Shown: piece after piece, positions 44,546-56,913 of the stretch
Layout of the letters: every line of letters begins with the position of its first letter
Numbering within the stretch: position 1 is the stretch's first letter
Source of the DNA: Gymnopilus junonius
Lineage: Eukaryota; Basidiomycota; Agaricomycetes; Agaricales; Galerinaceae
DNA length: 64,000 bases
Direction: 5' to 3'
NCBI GenBank assembly: GCA_015501075.1
Contig: JADNYJ010000016.1
Span: 1 to 64,000, forward strand
The notes under the pieces: model-generated
Database searches by the model: none
What the model saw: the letters and a program-made list of their open reading frames with translations, nothing else
What the model was told of the DNA's origin: nothing
Made by a program: the position numbers and the translations under genes

Positions 44546-47025
44546 CTATATATGCTTCTCTACATTCATATAGATATTATGCTCCCAGTTATTCCTATTT
44601 TCAACCCAATTATTGCCAGAGCTATCGGAATGGAGAACAAGAGAGGTGTGTTCACCTACAAAGTTCATGTTGAAATGGCTGATCTTGGCGGAAGAAAACA
44701 CAACCATATCACCACAAAGCAACTGAAGCCTGATACCAGGTTCCAGAAAGCAGATATCCCCCCCTTGGCATTGATCATCTGAGATGGCCATAACTATACA
44801 AAGCTTCTTGTCGTTTACATCCCGATGTATTTTGGTGCAAACATTGAAGTTGATGACAAAGCCACTGAATGGATAAGCAGGTGAGAACCCATCACCAGGA
44901 AGGACATCAGCATATTGGCTGATAATTTCATAATCATCAGGAAGAAGTTCCTTGAGCTAAATGCTGATTAAACTGGGTATATTAATGATTGGTGAATATC
45001 GCTTACAGTTTTGGCAATCCAATCAAATACATCTTGAAAGCACTCAGAGAGATGTTGGTATTCTTCTGTGTGCTGCTGAAACTCGCTTGAAGTGTGAGGT
45101 GTAAAGTTCGATGTATTAGGTCTTTTAAGACCATCCTTCCTTAGAGTTGCGGGCTCTGCATCTGAAGGAGCGCCTTTTCCCTGTAAATAAAATCTTTTAA
45201 GTAAAGGGAAAATGATTAAGATGGTAACATACACTCGTTGAGTAACGATTCCACCAGCAGAAATGTAGGGCATAGAATTCTTTTTCTTCAGCTGAATTAG
45301 TCTTTTTCATGTTGCCTGGACAAGCGGCCTTCAACGAAGACAAAAGCCATTCTTTATGATGTTGAGGAAGATCTGGGCAGGCCAATGCTATAATGTTTCC
45401 GTCAATGTCATTGATTCGAACCCATTTTCTGATATGGAAGATGTTGGGTCACTGAAAGTTAAAATTTTAGAAATGCGAACACTTACCCCTCCAAATTATC
45501 ATGAGTCAGACTCAAATATCTTCCTATGGCTTTTTGTCCTCGTTGTAATTGCTTTCTGGCCTATGAAGGTAAGGATTAATTAATTTAGTTCAACCAATGA
45601 TTGTTGATCATTGAAATCACAAACTTTCTGCGCAAAATCATCCAACGTCTTGCACTCGGCCACCTTCTCAGCAAATTTTCTTTCCTTCTGAGTGAACGTG
45701 TCCCGATTTGCTTTCGTATATGCCACTTTGGTATTATGTTCTCTTGAAGGGTCAAAGTTGGTGTTGATGATATACAACTCTGCTTTTGAGACTTCTTTGC
45801 TGCTTGAATCAAGGTTGAAGTTGCTCTCTTTGTCATCACTGAGACTGGAGAGTGGCGATGGAGCATCTTCTATTAATGAAAGGTTGAGACTTCCTGAATA
45901 CTGGGTAGACGTTGGCATTGATGACAACACAGAATGGTTGATCAGGTGATAAGGAATGATTGGAATGGAGTTCTGCAAAGTAGAATAGCAGCTACTCCAG
46001 GTCCTTAAGCTTCTACGTTTGATGAATGCACTAAAAAAGCTTCATTAATAAGAACTGACAATTAAGAATGAATCGACATACTTAAAAGTTATAGAGTTGA
46101 AAAACTCGTCAGATCTCTGTAAATCACCAGCCTCAACTTCTGGAAAGACTCCTCTGCTAAAGAGGAGCTCCTGGCTAAACATGGTGGAAAATTTTATATG
46201 AAACTTCTGTCGCAAAAGGGAAATTGCAGGAATGATATCTTGAATAATTACTTTTCCAAGTGGATGATCTGAAAGGTATGTTGAATTGGCATATAAATAA
46301 CAGTCAATTTGCTTACCCTGATTAGGGCACCTTAGAGCGTAATTGATCCTTAGAATTATATCATGTGTTAATCTTTGTATCACAGGCTTTAATCCTGCCG
46401 CTGCGGCTATAGCCAATATAAACAGGGATCCTATTAAGCAATTAGTAACACACTGAAATCTGGAAAGTACGGGCAAACCTCCTCCGGCTAACAAGCAAAA
46501 TTTAGCACCATCGGATACATAGCCTGCAAGCGTTCGATGTGTCTTTTTGCTGTTAATAGTCTTGAGAACTGCTTCCTTTGTACGTTTGGATTTATCACAT
46601 GTGCTAGATAGAGACTAGGAGTTTAGATTGAAGTCTGGACTGGCATAAGGAAAAACAAACCTGATGACTTTACAACGAAGTTGAATCGCATTAACCATAA
46701 ACACTAATTGAGTTATCACAATGGTTTCCTCAGCCTGACTACATCTTGCAGCAAGATTGTCAAGGCTATCGACCACCATGATGGCCCCAATCATCCCGGT
46801 TGTCGTCCTAGAGGATAGATTTGTTGGGTCGAGAAACTGGAATATTCTTGAGACAGGGTCCTCCTGATTAGAAGGGTCTGCCAGGAAGTTTCTGCAAGCA
46901 AGAGAGAGGTCGAAGACAAAATGAAGCCCAGTGCAATAAAGTACTTGGTTTTCTGGTTCCGATGGCAGGGTTAAAATGCCCTCAATTTGAATGCCCTCCT
47001 CGCTATCTTCTGTCTGTGGCGACAA
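44546..47025 (-). CDS. TET/JBP-like 2OG-Fe(II) dioxygenase gene of Y, catalytic Arg lost
   Basis: Exons from about 47025 (MSPQTEDSEEGIQIEG) down to the stop at 44546. Blocks match X in order: HFVFDLSLACRNFLADPSNQ; GSLFILAIAAAAGLKPVIQR; IIPAISLLRQKFHIKFSTMF; YIINTNFDPSREHNTKVAYT; WVRINDIDGNIIALACPDLP; KTNSAEEKEFYALHF; and the core YPFSGFVINFNVCTKIHRDV, CQGGDICFLEPGIRLQLLCG, MVVFSSAKISHFN, GEHTSLVLHSD. Iron ligands His (44825-44827), Asp (44819-44821) and His (44675-44677) are kept and the frame through the core is open. The G-x-R-x-S position that binds 2-oxoglutarate is His instead of Arg. It lacks the Gly/Val tract of X. The predicted role is oxidation of modified bases, but activity is doubtful. 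Confidence 0.65.
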
Positions 47026-47099
47026 ATGAAATTCTTGCTCTCTTAAATCCTCATCGTTGATACCTTCATTCGCGCTGCATAAGCGGGGGTCAACAACCC

Positions 47100-48113
47100 A
47101 TGCACGAGGGGCAACAGCTCCACGTGTTGGGCACCATGAAAGCCTGGCACACCCACTCGGGCGGGCTCAAAATAGGCACCTGCTCGCCCTCCTTCTGCTT
47201 CGGTGCCGGCACATGGGTCTCCTCGCATCCCTTCTTTGCCTGTTTGAACGACCCGTCCGGGAGCTTGCACTTCTGGTTCGACATCAAGTGACCACCCTGC
47301 AAGAACAACATGCTCTCCAAATCCACAGTACATTTGGGCTGCAAAGTCAATCGAGGAGTGAGAGTAGCAGTCTTGGGGACCTGCGTCAGTTTGGACTTGT
47401 CCACGTCCATCACGTCGGACCTGCTGGCCTTTGTCTCTCGATCGCCTGCTAGGTCGTGGAGGATCCATCCCAGCCCTTTCTCGCGTATCGCCACCTCGAT
47501 GCTGATTCTCTCTTCAGCGTCGCTTTGCATCAGCTTTGTGCACCACATGACGACCTCATGGTTCTTCAGGGATTTCATGGTGATGTGGAAGCTCTGGAAC
47601 TCAAAGAGCTCCATAAGCTGGTTTTCGGCGTCGCGCGCGCTAACCTGAGGAAGTAAGATGATTAAGTTTGGAACAGCGAAGAAACACACAAGACCTTATG
47701 TCAGGTTTATAGTGAGAAATCCACTCCAATGGTGAATCAGTCTCCCATATGGCTTGGATGCATATCTGCAAGAGAACCATCGCACCAAGGGCATTCGACC
47801 ATGCATTTGATGACATGACATCAATGCAGATGGAAAGAAGGTCGAGGACTTTCTCCAACACAAGAACCTGGCCCGCTTGCAAGGTCTGGAGGAAGTTGGA
47901 TATGAGAAAGGTGGACTTGAAGCAGGAGGAATGCTTTAAAGTGAGGGGCTTCAAAGTCAGCATGGTCGAGTTCGACTGGAACACGGTCATAGATGCACCC
48001 ACCTGATTGTCTGTGAACAGTTCCTCAATGACCGTCTTTGCGAGACATTCCCGCACAATGAATGGCAAATCCGAAGGGTAGCGACTCCTTAAGGTTACGG
48101 ACTTTGGCGCCAT
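47100..48113 (-). pseudogene. BRR2: BRR2 (SNRNP200) helicase fragments, order swapped, captured by Y
   Basis: BRR2 is the U5 snRNP helicase that unwinds U4/U6. The first block in reading order (48113-47706) has VLEKVLDLLSICIDVMSSNA, WSNALGAMVLLQICIQAIWE and TDSPLEWISHYKPD, from the second, C-terminal Sec63 module. An intron (GTCTTG...CTCAG) then leads into SARDAENQLMELFEFQSFHI, VDLESMLFLQGGHLMSNQKC and KLPDGSFKQAKKGCEETHVP with APK, which belongs near the N-terminus, before the first helicase cassette. The C-terminal piece therefore precedes the N-terminal piece. No helicase motifs remain. It ends just before the dioxygenase start. Confidence 0.8.
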
Positions 48114-48318
48114 CTGCGAGAAATGGTGTTTGCATTGAGATGGACTGACGTCAGTCGCTGAGGCAGCAATGGTACTGGGTGACAGTCAGCTGTACAATTT
48201 GAGAAAGGACAAGATGACTCACGTTTGGCAAGGCGTTTGAGGCAGTCAAATAATCAGAGCTGTGTTTGATCATGGTTGAAGATAAAGCGCGGGTCAAGTC
48301 ACTAAAATGTGACTGATT

Positions 48319-48885
48319 GTGGTTGTTCGGCCCGCCACTGACTTCGTCCAAATCATCCTCCATCCTATGGGCAAAGAAGTCACCATTGTCAAAACCACCA
48401 TTCCTTCCAAAACATTTCGAGTTTCTGGATACAGAAAGGTGTTCCGTATTTTCTATTCGACGCTTTTTGAGCCAAAAAGCAACATCGGTTCCACTGGCGA
48501 CATTTACCTCCTAGAAACAGGACACAAGTTGGCCATCTTCTGGAAAAGGTTAAGAGAGGATAGGGTAACAACTGTGTGGCGCGAATTTGGAGGAAGGGGA
48601 TACGACATTCCTCACCCAGTGAATGGAAATTTGGTTCTTCGGGGAACCTGCCACGGGAAATACCCTCATTGGTGCTGTCACTCATCGGATGATGACAACC
48701 TTGAAGAAGCATCCCGTCAATTTCTCAAAGATCATGGACATGGTTCTGCTATTTACCCAATAGATATAACTCTCAAGTGAGTTGCACCTGCATATCAGTC
48801 CTATAAGAACTGACTTGTATATAGTTCTGACTTTGAGTCTACATTGGGTTCACCATCCACGACCATTGATCTCACTATTGGGTAA
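48319..48885 (+). CDS. Two-exon gene of unknown function in Y
   Basis: Exon 1 runs 48319-48776 and exon 2 48825-48885. The intron has GTGAGT...TATAG edges and joins in phase to give about 172 residues, or 156 if the methionine at 48367 (MGKEVTIVKTTIPSKTFRVS) is used. Motifs: YRKVFRIFYSTLF, IYLLETGHKLAIFWKRLRED, TTVWREFGGRGYDIPHPVNG, YPHWCCHSSDDD. The C-terminus is ESTLGSPSTTIDLTIG. It reads against the neighbouring genes. Intact frame and clean splice signals suggest it is real. No family recognised. Confidence 0.55.
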
Positions 48886-48889
48886 GTTC

Positions 48890-49320
48890 TTGTCATAAGG
48901 CTATAGTTTTCTGGCATCTAAACCACCTTCAGCTAGTTTTGATCTTAATATGTTATATTCACAGAACCACCTTATTAGTTACATTTGCTCAAGTACACTC
49001 CTTCAAATGACATTCCTTTTACAAAAAAACACTAGGCGACGAGCAGATTTTTTACATAAAGAGAGCACAATCCAACCCTACAACAAGATCGAGTACAAGA
49101 AAGCGAATACAAGAAAATGAGGAGCACTATAAGAAGTATCGAGACAACTGAGGTGAGAAGATATCATGATGACTAAAGGAACAAGAGGTGTGTACATAAA
49201 TGGAAACAAAACATGGAGAAGCGATATATTGTTCAGGCCTGGACTTCAAGGATGATTGACTCATTGTTTTCTTGAACTGTGTGAAGCAGGCTACTGGGTG
49301 GCCATGTCGCCATCCAGTAC
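48890..49320. other. Short stretch without a gene
   Basis: A-rich around 49060-49210. Nothing recognisable on either strand. Confidence 0.4.
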
Positions 49321-49321
49321 A

Positions 49322-51586
49322 TTACCATTTCTGATCGTGACTGCGCATGATTGGGAAACCAGCTTGCCCTGGCCAGGAAACAGCTATGTTCCTGTGCGGT
49401 GGGTAGTTGACTTCACCAGCCAGCCCAGCCCAGTCGAAGTCAATGACCTTGATATAGGGTAAGTTGCTGCCCAGTCTCGAAAGGATCTTGCATATCAAAC
49501 TGCCATCCGCAAGAGTCGAGATCTCGATGTGCACCATCAGATTATTCATTCTCAGGTCGCCATGGACATAGCCTTTTTCCTTCAGCACATCGAGAATTTG
49601 AAGGAGGGCGCTCATTATTTGATCTTTGGAGCTTGATGCAACTTCTGGGTATTTTTGTTCTAAATCATACAGAAAAAGCCAGCCCTGCGACGAGGTATTC
49701 AATGGTGGGGGTGGGGGTGGACGTAGGTATTCCATGAAATAATAAACTTCAAGAGGAGGGCCGGGGATGTCCTTGAAATTATTGTGGTGGCACAGATAAT
49801 AATTGGGAGCCATGTCGTGCTGTGCTAGGTAGGCATGAACATCCAATCCATACCTCTCCATTAGGAGTCCGGAGTATATGATCTTGACTATGGATTCTTC
49901 CTCTCTGAGACGGGTGCGCAATGGCTCTGGGATGTGATCCCCTTGATAGTGATACTTTGTGAGGTATACGACGCCAGGAAAGAGAACGTCTGTGACTTCA
50001 ATGCGATCACCACTTTGGACTGAGAATCAGGGAATATCAAGTTTCATCTCCTGGGAGTCGACTTCAGCCCATGAGCTAGATACATTTAAAGCAAATTAAA
50101 AAGTGGTTAACATATTTATAAAGGTATAATTACATTGGAATGCTCTGTATAGCTTGGGTTAAAGCCCAAATATATTTTATTCCCTCTGTCAAGTTGTATC
50201 CAATTCTGTCTTCCTGCAAGTTCACTGTGCTCCCGAGTTGCAGGGCTACAGGAGGCTTGTCAATTGCATCGCAGAAACCTCCTGCAATACCTAGTTTTGT
50301 ACCTGGGAGGAATCAGTTAAGAATGGAAATTATACATAACATAGAACGATCTTACCGGCCAATTGAACAAAGAACATTGGTGGTGCACCGTTGAAGTGAG
50401 CAGTTGGATTCTTCTCGACGTATGCCTGATACAGGTGGTGGTTCTGCCAGAAGGCATTCCCACCAATACCCTCCTCCAGTTTGACCTCCAGAAATATAAT
50501 AGGAACTAGTGATCTCTTGTGCCGATAAACAGCATCCACTCTGTACTTGACCGACCCTTGGGATGTACCCTGATCAGCGGGTTCACTCAAGACCCATTGG
50601 TAATCTGAGCCCTCGTCGACCCGGAAACAATTCTGGAAAGCCAACCTAAAAGCTCTGAGCCTGTCATCGTGAGCGGAAAAGAAGCATGGCATCACTTGGA
50701 GCAATTCATTCACTGCCTGAAATACGCGGATGCGATCCTCCAGGTTGATATTGAGACCCTTCCGTTTGTCAGGTGTGGAGGAACCCAGCAAAGGAAGAGG
50801 CCAAGTGGCCCAGTAGGTAAATACGCGAAAGGCATGGTGGAAAAGCTCCAAAGGGAGGGGGAAATCGGTAGCACACCCATCGCGTACAGCAGCTTGGGGG
50901 TAACGCAGTTGCCAAAGCTTGTAGGTTGGGTATAGACAATACGTTGATGGTGCAGGTGGCTGGAATGAACTGCTAATTGCAATTCGGCGATGTCTATCCA
51001 GGTCTCGAAATTTGATTAGGAGCATATTGTAGCTATATTCATAGCCATCGGGGACATCCTTGTCAGGTGAGAAGGTGAAAGTGTCCGCAGATGAAAACCT
51101 GAACGCCTTCAACTCTGGGCGATCTACAAGCTCCAATCTGTGTGTGACAGTGAGGGGCAGCATCGGAATGAGCTGGCTACGAAGAACTAGGTCCTTGTAC
51201 CAGGGTTCATCTTTGTACTCTACGAAAGTTCTGATGATGCCCTCTAGTTCTTCAATGAGTGGGCCTATAAGTTCGGCGATTTCAGAAGCCTGGTCTTCAA
51301 GGTTGTCCTCATCTTCCTTCTGTTTCTTTCGCGTCGACTGACTGGGATCATCACCCGCCTTGCATTTTGATGTCTTGCTTCCTGATGAGGTCTTCCCTGT
51401 CATCTTGTCACCAAATGGTTTTCTAGCTGCCAGTGGTTTTTTGCCTGTGGATGGTTTTTTGGCCGTAGGGACGGCAGCCGCAACCTGGCCGGGAATTGTG
51501 GACTCCGCGGCTGTCACATGGATGGACATTGAGGGCTCCGATTTTTTTTGCTGTTCATAAGAGGTTGAGCGGAGAACGAGTAACAA
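49322..51586 (-). pseudogene. PD-(D/E)XK-like plus protein kinase gene (Crinkler-like architecture)
   Basis: N-terminal half (51586-50345): a basic, Ala/Lys/Pro-rich leader (KKPSTGKKPLAARKPFGD) with a likely nuclear signal, then a helical region and YRVDAVYRHKRSL...IIFLEVKLEEGIGG. This fits the D...E-x-K core of the PD-(D/E)XK nuclease fold, followed by an aromatic FWQNHHLYQAYV helix. After an intron (GTAAGA...CCCAG), GTKLGIAGGFCDAIDKPPVA leads to the kinase part: YYFMEYL hinge, GYVHGDLRMNNLMV catalytic loop, IKVIDFDWAG metal-binding motif and GEVNYPPHRN. The nuclease-kinase order is known from CRN-type effectors. An in-frame TGA at 50027-50029 separates the halves, so the copy is probably broken. 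Confidence 0.6.
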
Positions 51587-51599
51587 GCAGGAGGTTTAG

Positions 51600-54500
51600 G
51601 GACAGAGTCAGGAAGGAGGAAGGGGACACGTAGCCTCGATGTAACCTCAACAAACATGCGTGCTGTGGAAGTGTGAAATGATCAACAGAACCTTAGTTTA
51701 AACTTACCAATGGCAGGACACAACTTAGTTTATATTAGTAATATCACTGTCGTCTGTCAAGGACCTTGTTCTATTAAAGAGAGAAGTACAGTAAAGATGA
51801 TTTAATCTACAAAATGAAAATTTATCTTGTCCCTTGCAAGAAATATGAGCATCAAAACCACCCAGTATGAATGAACTCACCCAAGGAATAGAGTAAATGA
51901 GCGATATCCCTTGTTGTACCCTGAGATACCAAATGTCAAACACTCCAGCCACATGGCCAGTCTCAGCTGACATATCAGGTCATCCTGAGCCAAGGTATGG
52001 AATGTGAGACTGCTCCGGCAGACCAGCAGGTTCCTGAGAGAGAGAGATAGACTCGACAAGTTGAAGGAGCAAGATTGACGTTAATCTTGAGTCGAGACGT
52101 CACCGGTCGATATTCGCCATGTAACTTTAGGCTATTGGGTACATCAGCCCCATATTGGATGAGATCAGTGAATTAGATGACGCATACCAGTCTGCAGATT
52201 AATGCTCCAGGAGATCAAGGTGTCTGTGCAGTGCCTTCACAATTGGTTGAGAGGCATGACCACGCATTGACAGATGGGCAGGTCCATTATGAGAGAGGGA
52301 TAGACTTGAAAAACTGGAAGAAACGATGATGATATTGACATTGAAGTGGTTTTCAACATTCCCCGAGTAACCTTAGGGTATCAGAAAATCAACCCCATGT
52401 CCAACAAGAACGCTGGACCCTATATTGGATAAGGTTGTTCATTTATGCAGATGGTCTTGACTCTTAACTCTTAAAATGCCCGTCTTTGCTGAGCTAGAAA
52501 TTAAAACATTAGTACCAGTATTAAGAGTTGAACTTGAGGAGAAAGCCTACTGATCTGAGATCTGAAGCCATCGTCCACTGAGAGTGTAAGATGGAGGATA
52601 GACAGACTCGACAAGTTGAGAGGAATGAAATCGATGTTGGTGTTGAAGTGGTGTGTTAAAGTTGTCTAGTTAATGTCAGTGTCGGTCGAGGAATGACAAT
52701 GTGAAATGGGGCGACCAAACAAGGAAAAGCTCTTCCAAAAGTGTCTTCCATGCACCTACACGAGAATGTCAGTCGAACAGGAAGATCACGACAGGGTAGC
52801 ATGGAGGAAGGGAGCAAGGAAGCCATGATGGGGCCAATGATACAACTCCAGCCAGAGGATCTGGAATCGGTCAGTTCATTTAATCGGATTTCACAGATCA
52901 ACTGTTGTTAGGCTGGTGCTTCTTGCAAGAACTCGAGCTTGAGCTTTTAAATTGATTGAGGCCAAACCAGCATCAACTGGACTCATCTCAATTTCTCTCT
53001 CTCTGTCACGACGCCACCCTCTAGTACAGTTGCTTGCCAGTGGTGCAATTTAGTGCTTCTACTGTTCAGTCTGCTCGAACAACTTGGTCCCCTCACCAAA
53101 ATTGTGCCCACCAACAAACTTGAATCAACTCCATTCACGCATTAAAACGAAGAGCTGCAAGTCTCCTCCAAAGGCGTCGTTGACATGCTTCCCCTTCGCA
53201 GCCTTCTTTCTCGGTCTCGTGGCCCCGTGTCCACCTCCAGTGCACATTCCTCTTCCATCGTGGCCTCCAGCAGCATTGTTGACATTCTCGACTCGGATAC
53301 TCGCTCTCCTGTGCCTGCATCCATCGCTCTAGATGACGTGGTGACAACTGGAAATAGTCGAGACCACTGTTTGTCAGTTGCCTTGATGGTCTGTGGCCTT
53401 GGTACATTTTCCATCTTCCTCTGCAGCATGCACCCAAATCGCTAATGCCCATCCGTCGTAGCCCTCCTCCACAACATGCCCATGCCCCATGACAAGGAAG
53501 ATACGACAGCAATGACTCAAATAGTCGAGACCGCTGTCCATGTGTTAACTACAGGGCTATCAGGCCTGGTACGTTTACCTCTCTTATACTTCCATCATCT
53601 CCATTCTAGTGCACTAACTTGATTTGCATAGTACATTGGTGTCGATATTGTGTCCCACTGGCATCTCTATTGCCATTCATAGTGCTGTCTGTAAAAGTGA
53701 CACATGACGCAGGTAACCAGTTCCATGTGGTGAATCTCATTGGTTCGCTTCTTCTACCTCCTTTCATTTTATCTTGTCTCTGATTCTCTTTTATTTTGTA
53801 GTCATGACTTCTTCATCTCATGATTGTCGGTACCACCTCAGCTGCCACCACAACAAAGACATGGCTAGCGTCATTACCGGAACTCTTGCCAAATGATCAA
53901 ACCCTACCATAGCATTCCGTCAACTGAAAGCTGGACGGCTACCGCTCCCTAGATGTTTTCTCCCTAGATGTTTTCTCATTGGTACCTTGGGTATGAGCAT
54001 AATTATCACCACCATGACTGCAAGCCCACCATTTTTTGACAGTTGACAGTTCACCCACTCCCATTGTCATCATTTACGGCACAGCCGCAACCACAGTCAA
54101 CATTCATTGATCAACCACCGATAACAAGACCAACAGAAGTCGCTTCGGCACTAGCACCAACAGCATTGGCCGTACCACCAGCGCCACCACTAACATCTCT
54201 GGTGTCGACCAGAAAAATCATTTTGTGCCTGTCAGCGTGAGTCTCGGGGTTTTAGAGCACCACGTCAGCAGCGTCATCCACGTCCTCAGCGCTACCACCA
54301 GCACTACTGGCTTTCCTGCTTTATTACTTTACCAACAACTTTTGTCTCTATCCTCCTCTCGTCTCGTCCTACGTATGCCAGTACAGTACCTATCCTGATC
54401 TGCAGGAGGTGGATAACCTAGGGCCTGGCCTAACCTTGCGTGAACTTCTCTAGCTATTCTTCCAGGCTTTAGGATTTCGCTTCTGAAATCCAGCGGTGAG

Positions 54501-56480
54501 TTGTTGAAGTGTTGCTGGCCCCCGTCACCCCGAGATATTTATGGCATTGATACAGTTGTCACCTCCCAACCTGGTCCCTACTTCGCTCCAGTGTTTGTCG
54601 ACTACGGCCTGGTGTAGGTGTGTCAGTTTATCGATACTGTCACGCATGGAGGTGGCAATAGTTTGAACTAGAAACCCTACCCAGTGCCGTGCCGCCATCG
54701 CTCCTTCCCGTGTATGCTCCTTTTTATTTTCGTTTTCATTTTAATTTTAATTTAATTTAATATTTTCAGGAACTCCAAGCTTTACCCTCTTCGTCGTCTT
54801 ACCGCCACTGCGGTGGCAGTCTTTCCTGCCAACACCAAGGACCAGGCCTCGGTAGGGTCATTTTGTCTACTTAATCTACTCGCTGCCTTCATTGTCCGGC
54901 AGAGCCCACCACCAATACCAACTGGTAAGTTTTCCTTTGCACCTCAAGCCCCACCACATCTCTAATGCTCCCCCGGGCAGCTATCCTCCTCATTATTGCT
55001 CTTTGAGCTGTGAAACGAGGTAATAGATCGGGGGCTATGGCAGCTTCTTCTCAGTTGCGAGTCGTGGTTGGGCAGGCTTGGTGGATGGGTGATGTTAATG
55101 TTGAAAGTGACAGTGGCTGGTTCGAATGTGAGTTCCATGGCGGTAGCTTTTCGTTCTCACAATTTTTGACTGATTTTCACGCAGGCAGAGAGCAGGATGG
55201 CTTGGTGTGTGAGTGGTTGAGCTTGAGGTTGACGATGATGACAGCAGGTTCGAAGGTGAGTTTGATGGTCATTCTCGAGATGTCGAACTGATTCGATTTT
55301 CACGAAGGGTTTGCAGCAGCTTCAAGAAGGGGCAAGGAGGTGACAGGCACGGCACTGCATGAGTTTAAGCATGCTAGAAACAAGGCAAGTAAGCACAACA
55401 ACACCTACACTCAAGTCCTACACTACTCGGGTCGCCAATTATAGCATATACCTCTTAAGTTCGGGTTCCACTAGCATCAAAAAGGCATAACGAGGTTTCA
55501 ACCAGGACATTCCGGTGATGGGAAAGAGATTTTTCTGAACGAGGAGACCCTTTACCATTGTCCTCCTGGTGGTTAGTTGTTATTCATCATGGTTTGACCT
55601 ATATCTGACTTACTCGCCTATCCAGCATATCATATCCGCGTTATCTTCTATCCTCTTGCCTACAACATCCCAATATCCTCATTGACCTTATCCCGCACAG
55701 GATCATCTGCCCGATATCCTAAGACTGCAGGATGAACAGATGAACATCAGTCATCGTAATTTGTCTGCCTTTCAGGTTTAGTCCTCAATTCTGCTTTCGC
55801 TTGCTTACCACTTCGGCATCCAGTACATCAGGTTTCGAGGCTCCACGCCGGGTTCTGAGGCTCCACGCCGGGTTCTGAGCTGGCCATCACACCGACGCCC
55901 ATCCCGCTTTCGACCTCCCAGCAATGTTCTGCTGCAACAAGGGAGTGCTAGAGATGAGGTCAGTAAGTATTCAATATTAATGGACCAATCCTTACCTTGC
56001 CCTCCTCTTTAGCAGGCCACTATCTGAGGTGCGAGAGAGCTGTGACTAGAAGAAATAGCCGAGACCCTGTCCTGAGTCGACAGTGATTGCGGCTTCTTCC
56101 CAGCCATGGAGAGAGAGGAGGGGATGGCTTGATGGGCAAGTGAACTCGAAGACAGCGACGACAATGTGCGCTGCAGCTGCCGGTGCTGAAAATGAGATAA
56201 GTAGGTGTTTGATAGTAATGAAATGCCTTTTACTTACCCATTCACCTAGAACTATGAACCGTATTCCATGACGAGTTCTGGGTTCATGTTCTCGGCGGAT
56301 TTGAAGCAGGGTGTTCATGCACCATGGGTTATAGCCGATACCGCTCAAGTTTGTAGTGCTGAAGACGAGGTAAGTAATCATTTAGATACCAATGAACTGT
56401 TACTTACCTACCCACAGAGAGTTCGGTAGTTCGTTTGAGTTGTTTTTGTGGATGAGAATACGGAAATGCATTAAGTAAGT
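51600..56480. other. Long gene-poor part of Y
   Basis: No frame exceeds about 125 codons and none carries a recognisable domain. The plus frames near 53185-53445 and 54043-54240 and the minus frame 53135-53512 overlap in antisense and are Ser/Thr/Pro-rich. Small tandem repeats occur: a 16-base unit near 53942-53973 (CCCTAGATGTTTTCT twice), a 20-base unit near 55838-55877 (GGCTCCACGCCGGGTTCTGA, about twice) and GACTCGACAAGTTG words at 52051 and 52606. It could hold decayed cargo. Confidence 0.4.
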
Positions 56481-56913
56481 GATTTATCCCAATGAACATG
56501 GACTAACAATGCCTGCCAAGATGGGCAAAAGCTTTTATGCAGGGAACCGCAACTGCAAAGGGCCTGGATCTGCAACACAGTCCCCAGCTCCATCTGCACC
56601 GGTGACGCCTATTCCGACAATGGTCCCATTTTCACCTTCGCTGCAAGTACACTCTGCAGCATCATCCCTTTCACACAGGCAGGCAGCCTGCCTGCCTGTT
56701 TGTCAACCGCAGGCTTCCTCCTCTTCGACTAAGGCTCAGAATGGCCAGTACTCAGTGTTGTTCTCTTCTACTGGTGGCCTTTTAAAGCCTAGACATGATG
56801 TTTAGATTTGGTTACCATTCATCCTAGCACAGACTATACCCACACCCTCTTTAGCATCACCCTCAGCATGTTTAGCATTATCCATCCTGTACTCCTATCA
56901 TCAATATTCAGCA

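Noticed and set aside
45405..45425. GATTCGAACCC as a possible tRNA T-loop
   Set aside because: It falls in a coding exon of the Y dioxygenase gene (WVRINDIDG), and no matching D-arm or acceptor stem was seen.
53135..53512. Overlapping open frames on both strands in Y
   Set aside because: No domain, mutually antisense and low complexity. More likely open by base composition.
55829..55840. ACATCAGGTTTC as a possible extra transposon end
   Set aside because: It matches only CATCAGG and diverges right after it, with none of the inner bases seen at the five accepted ends.
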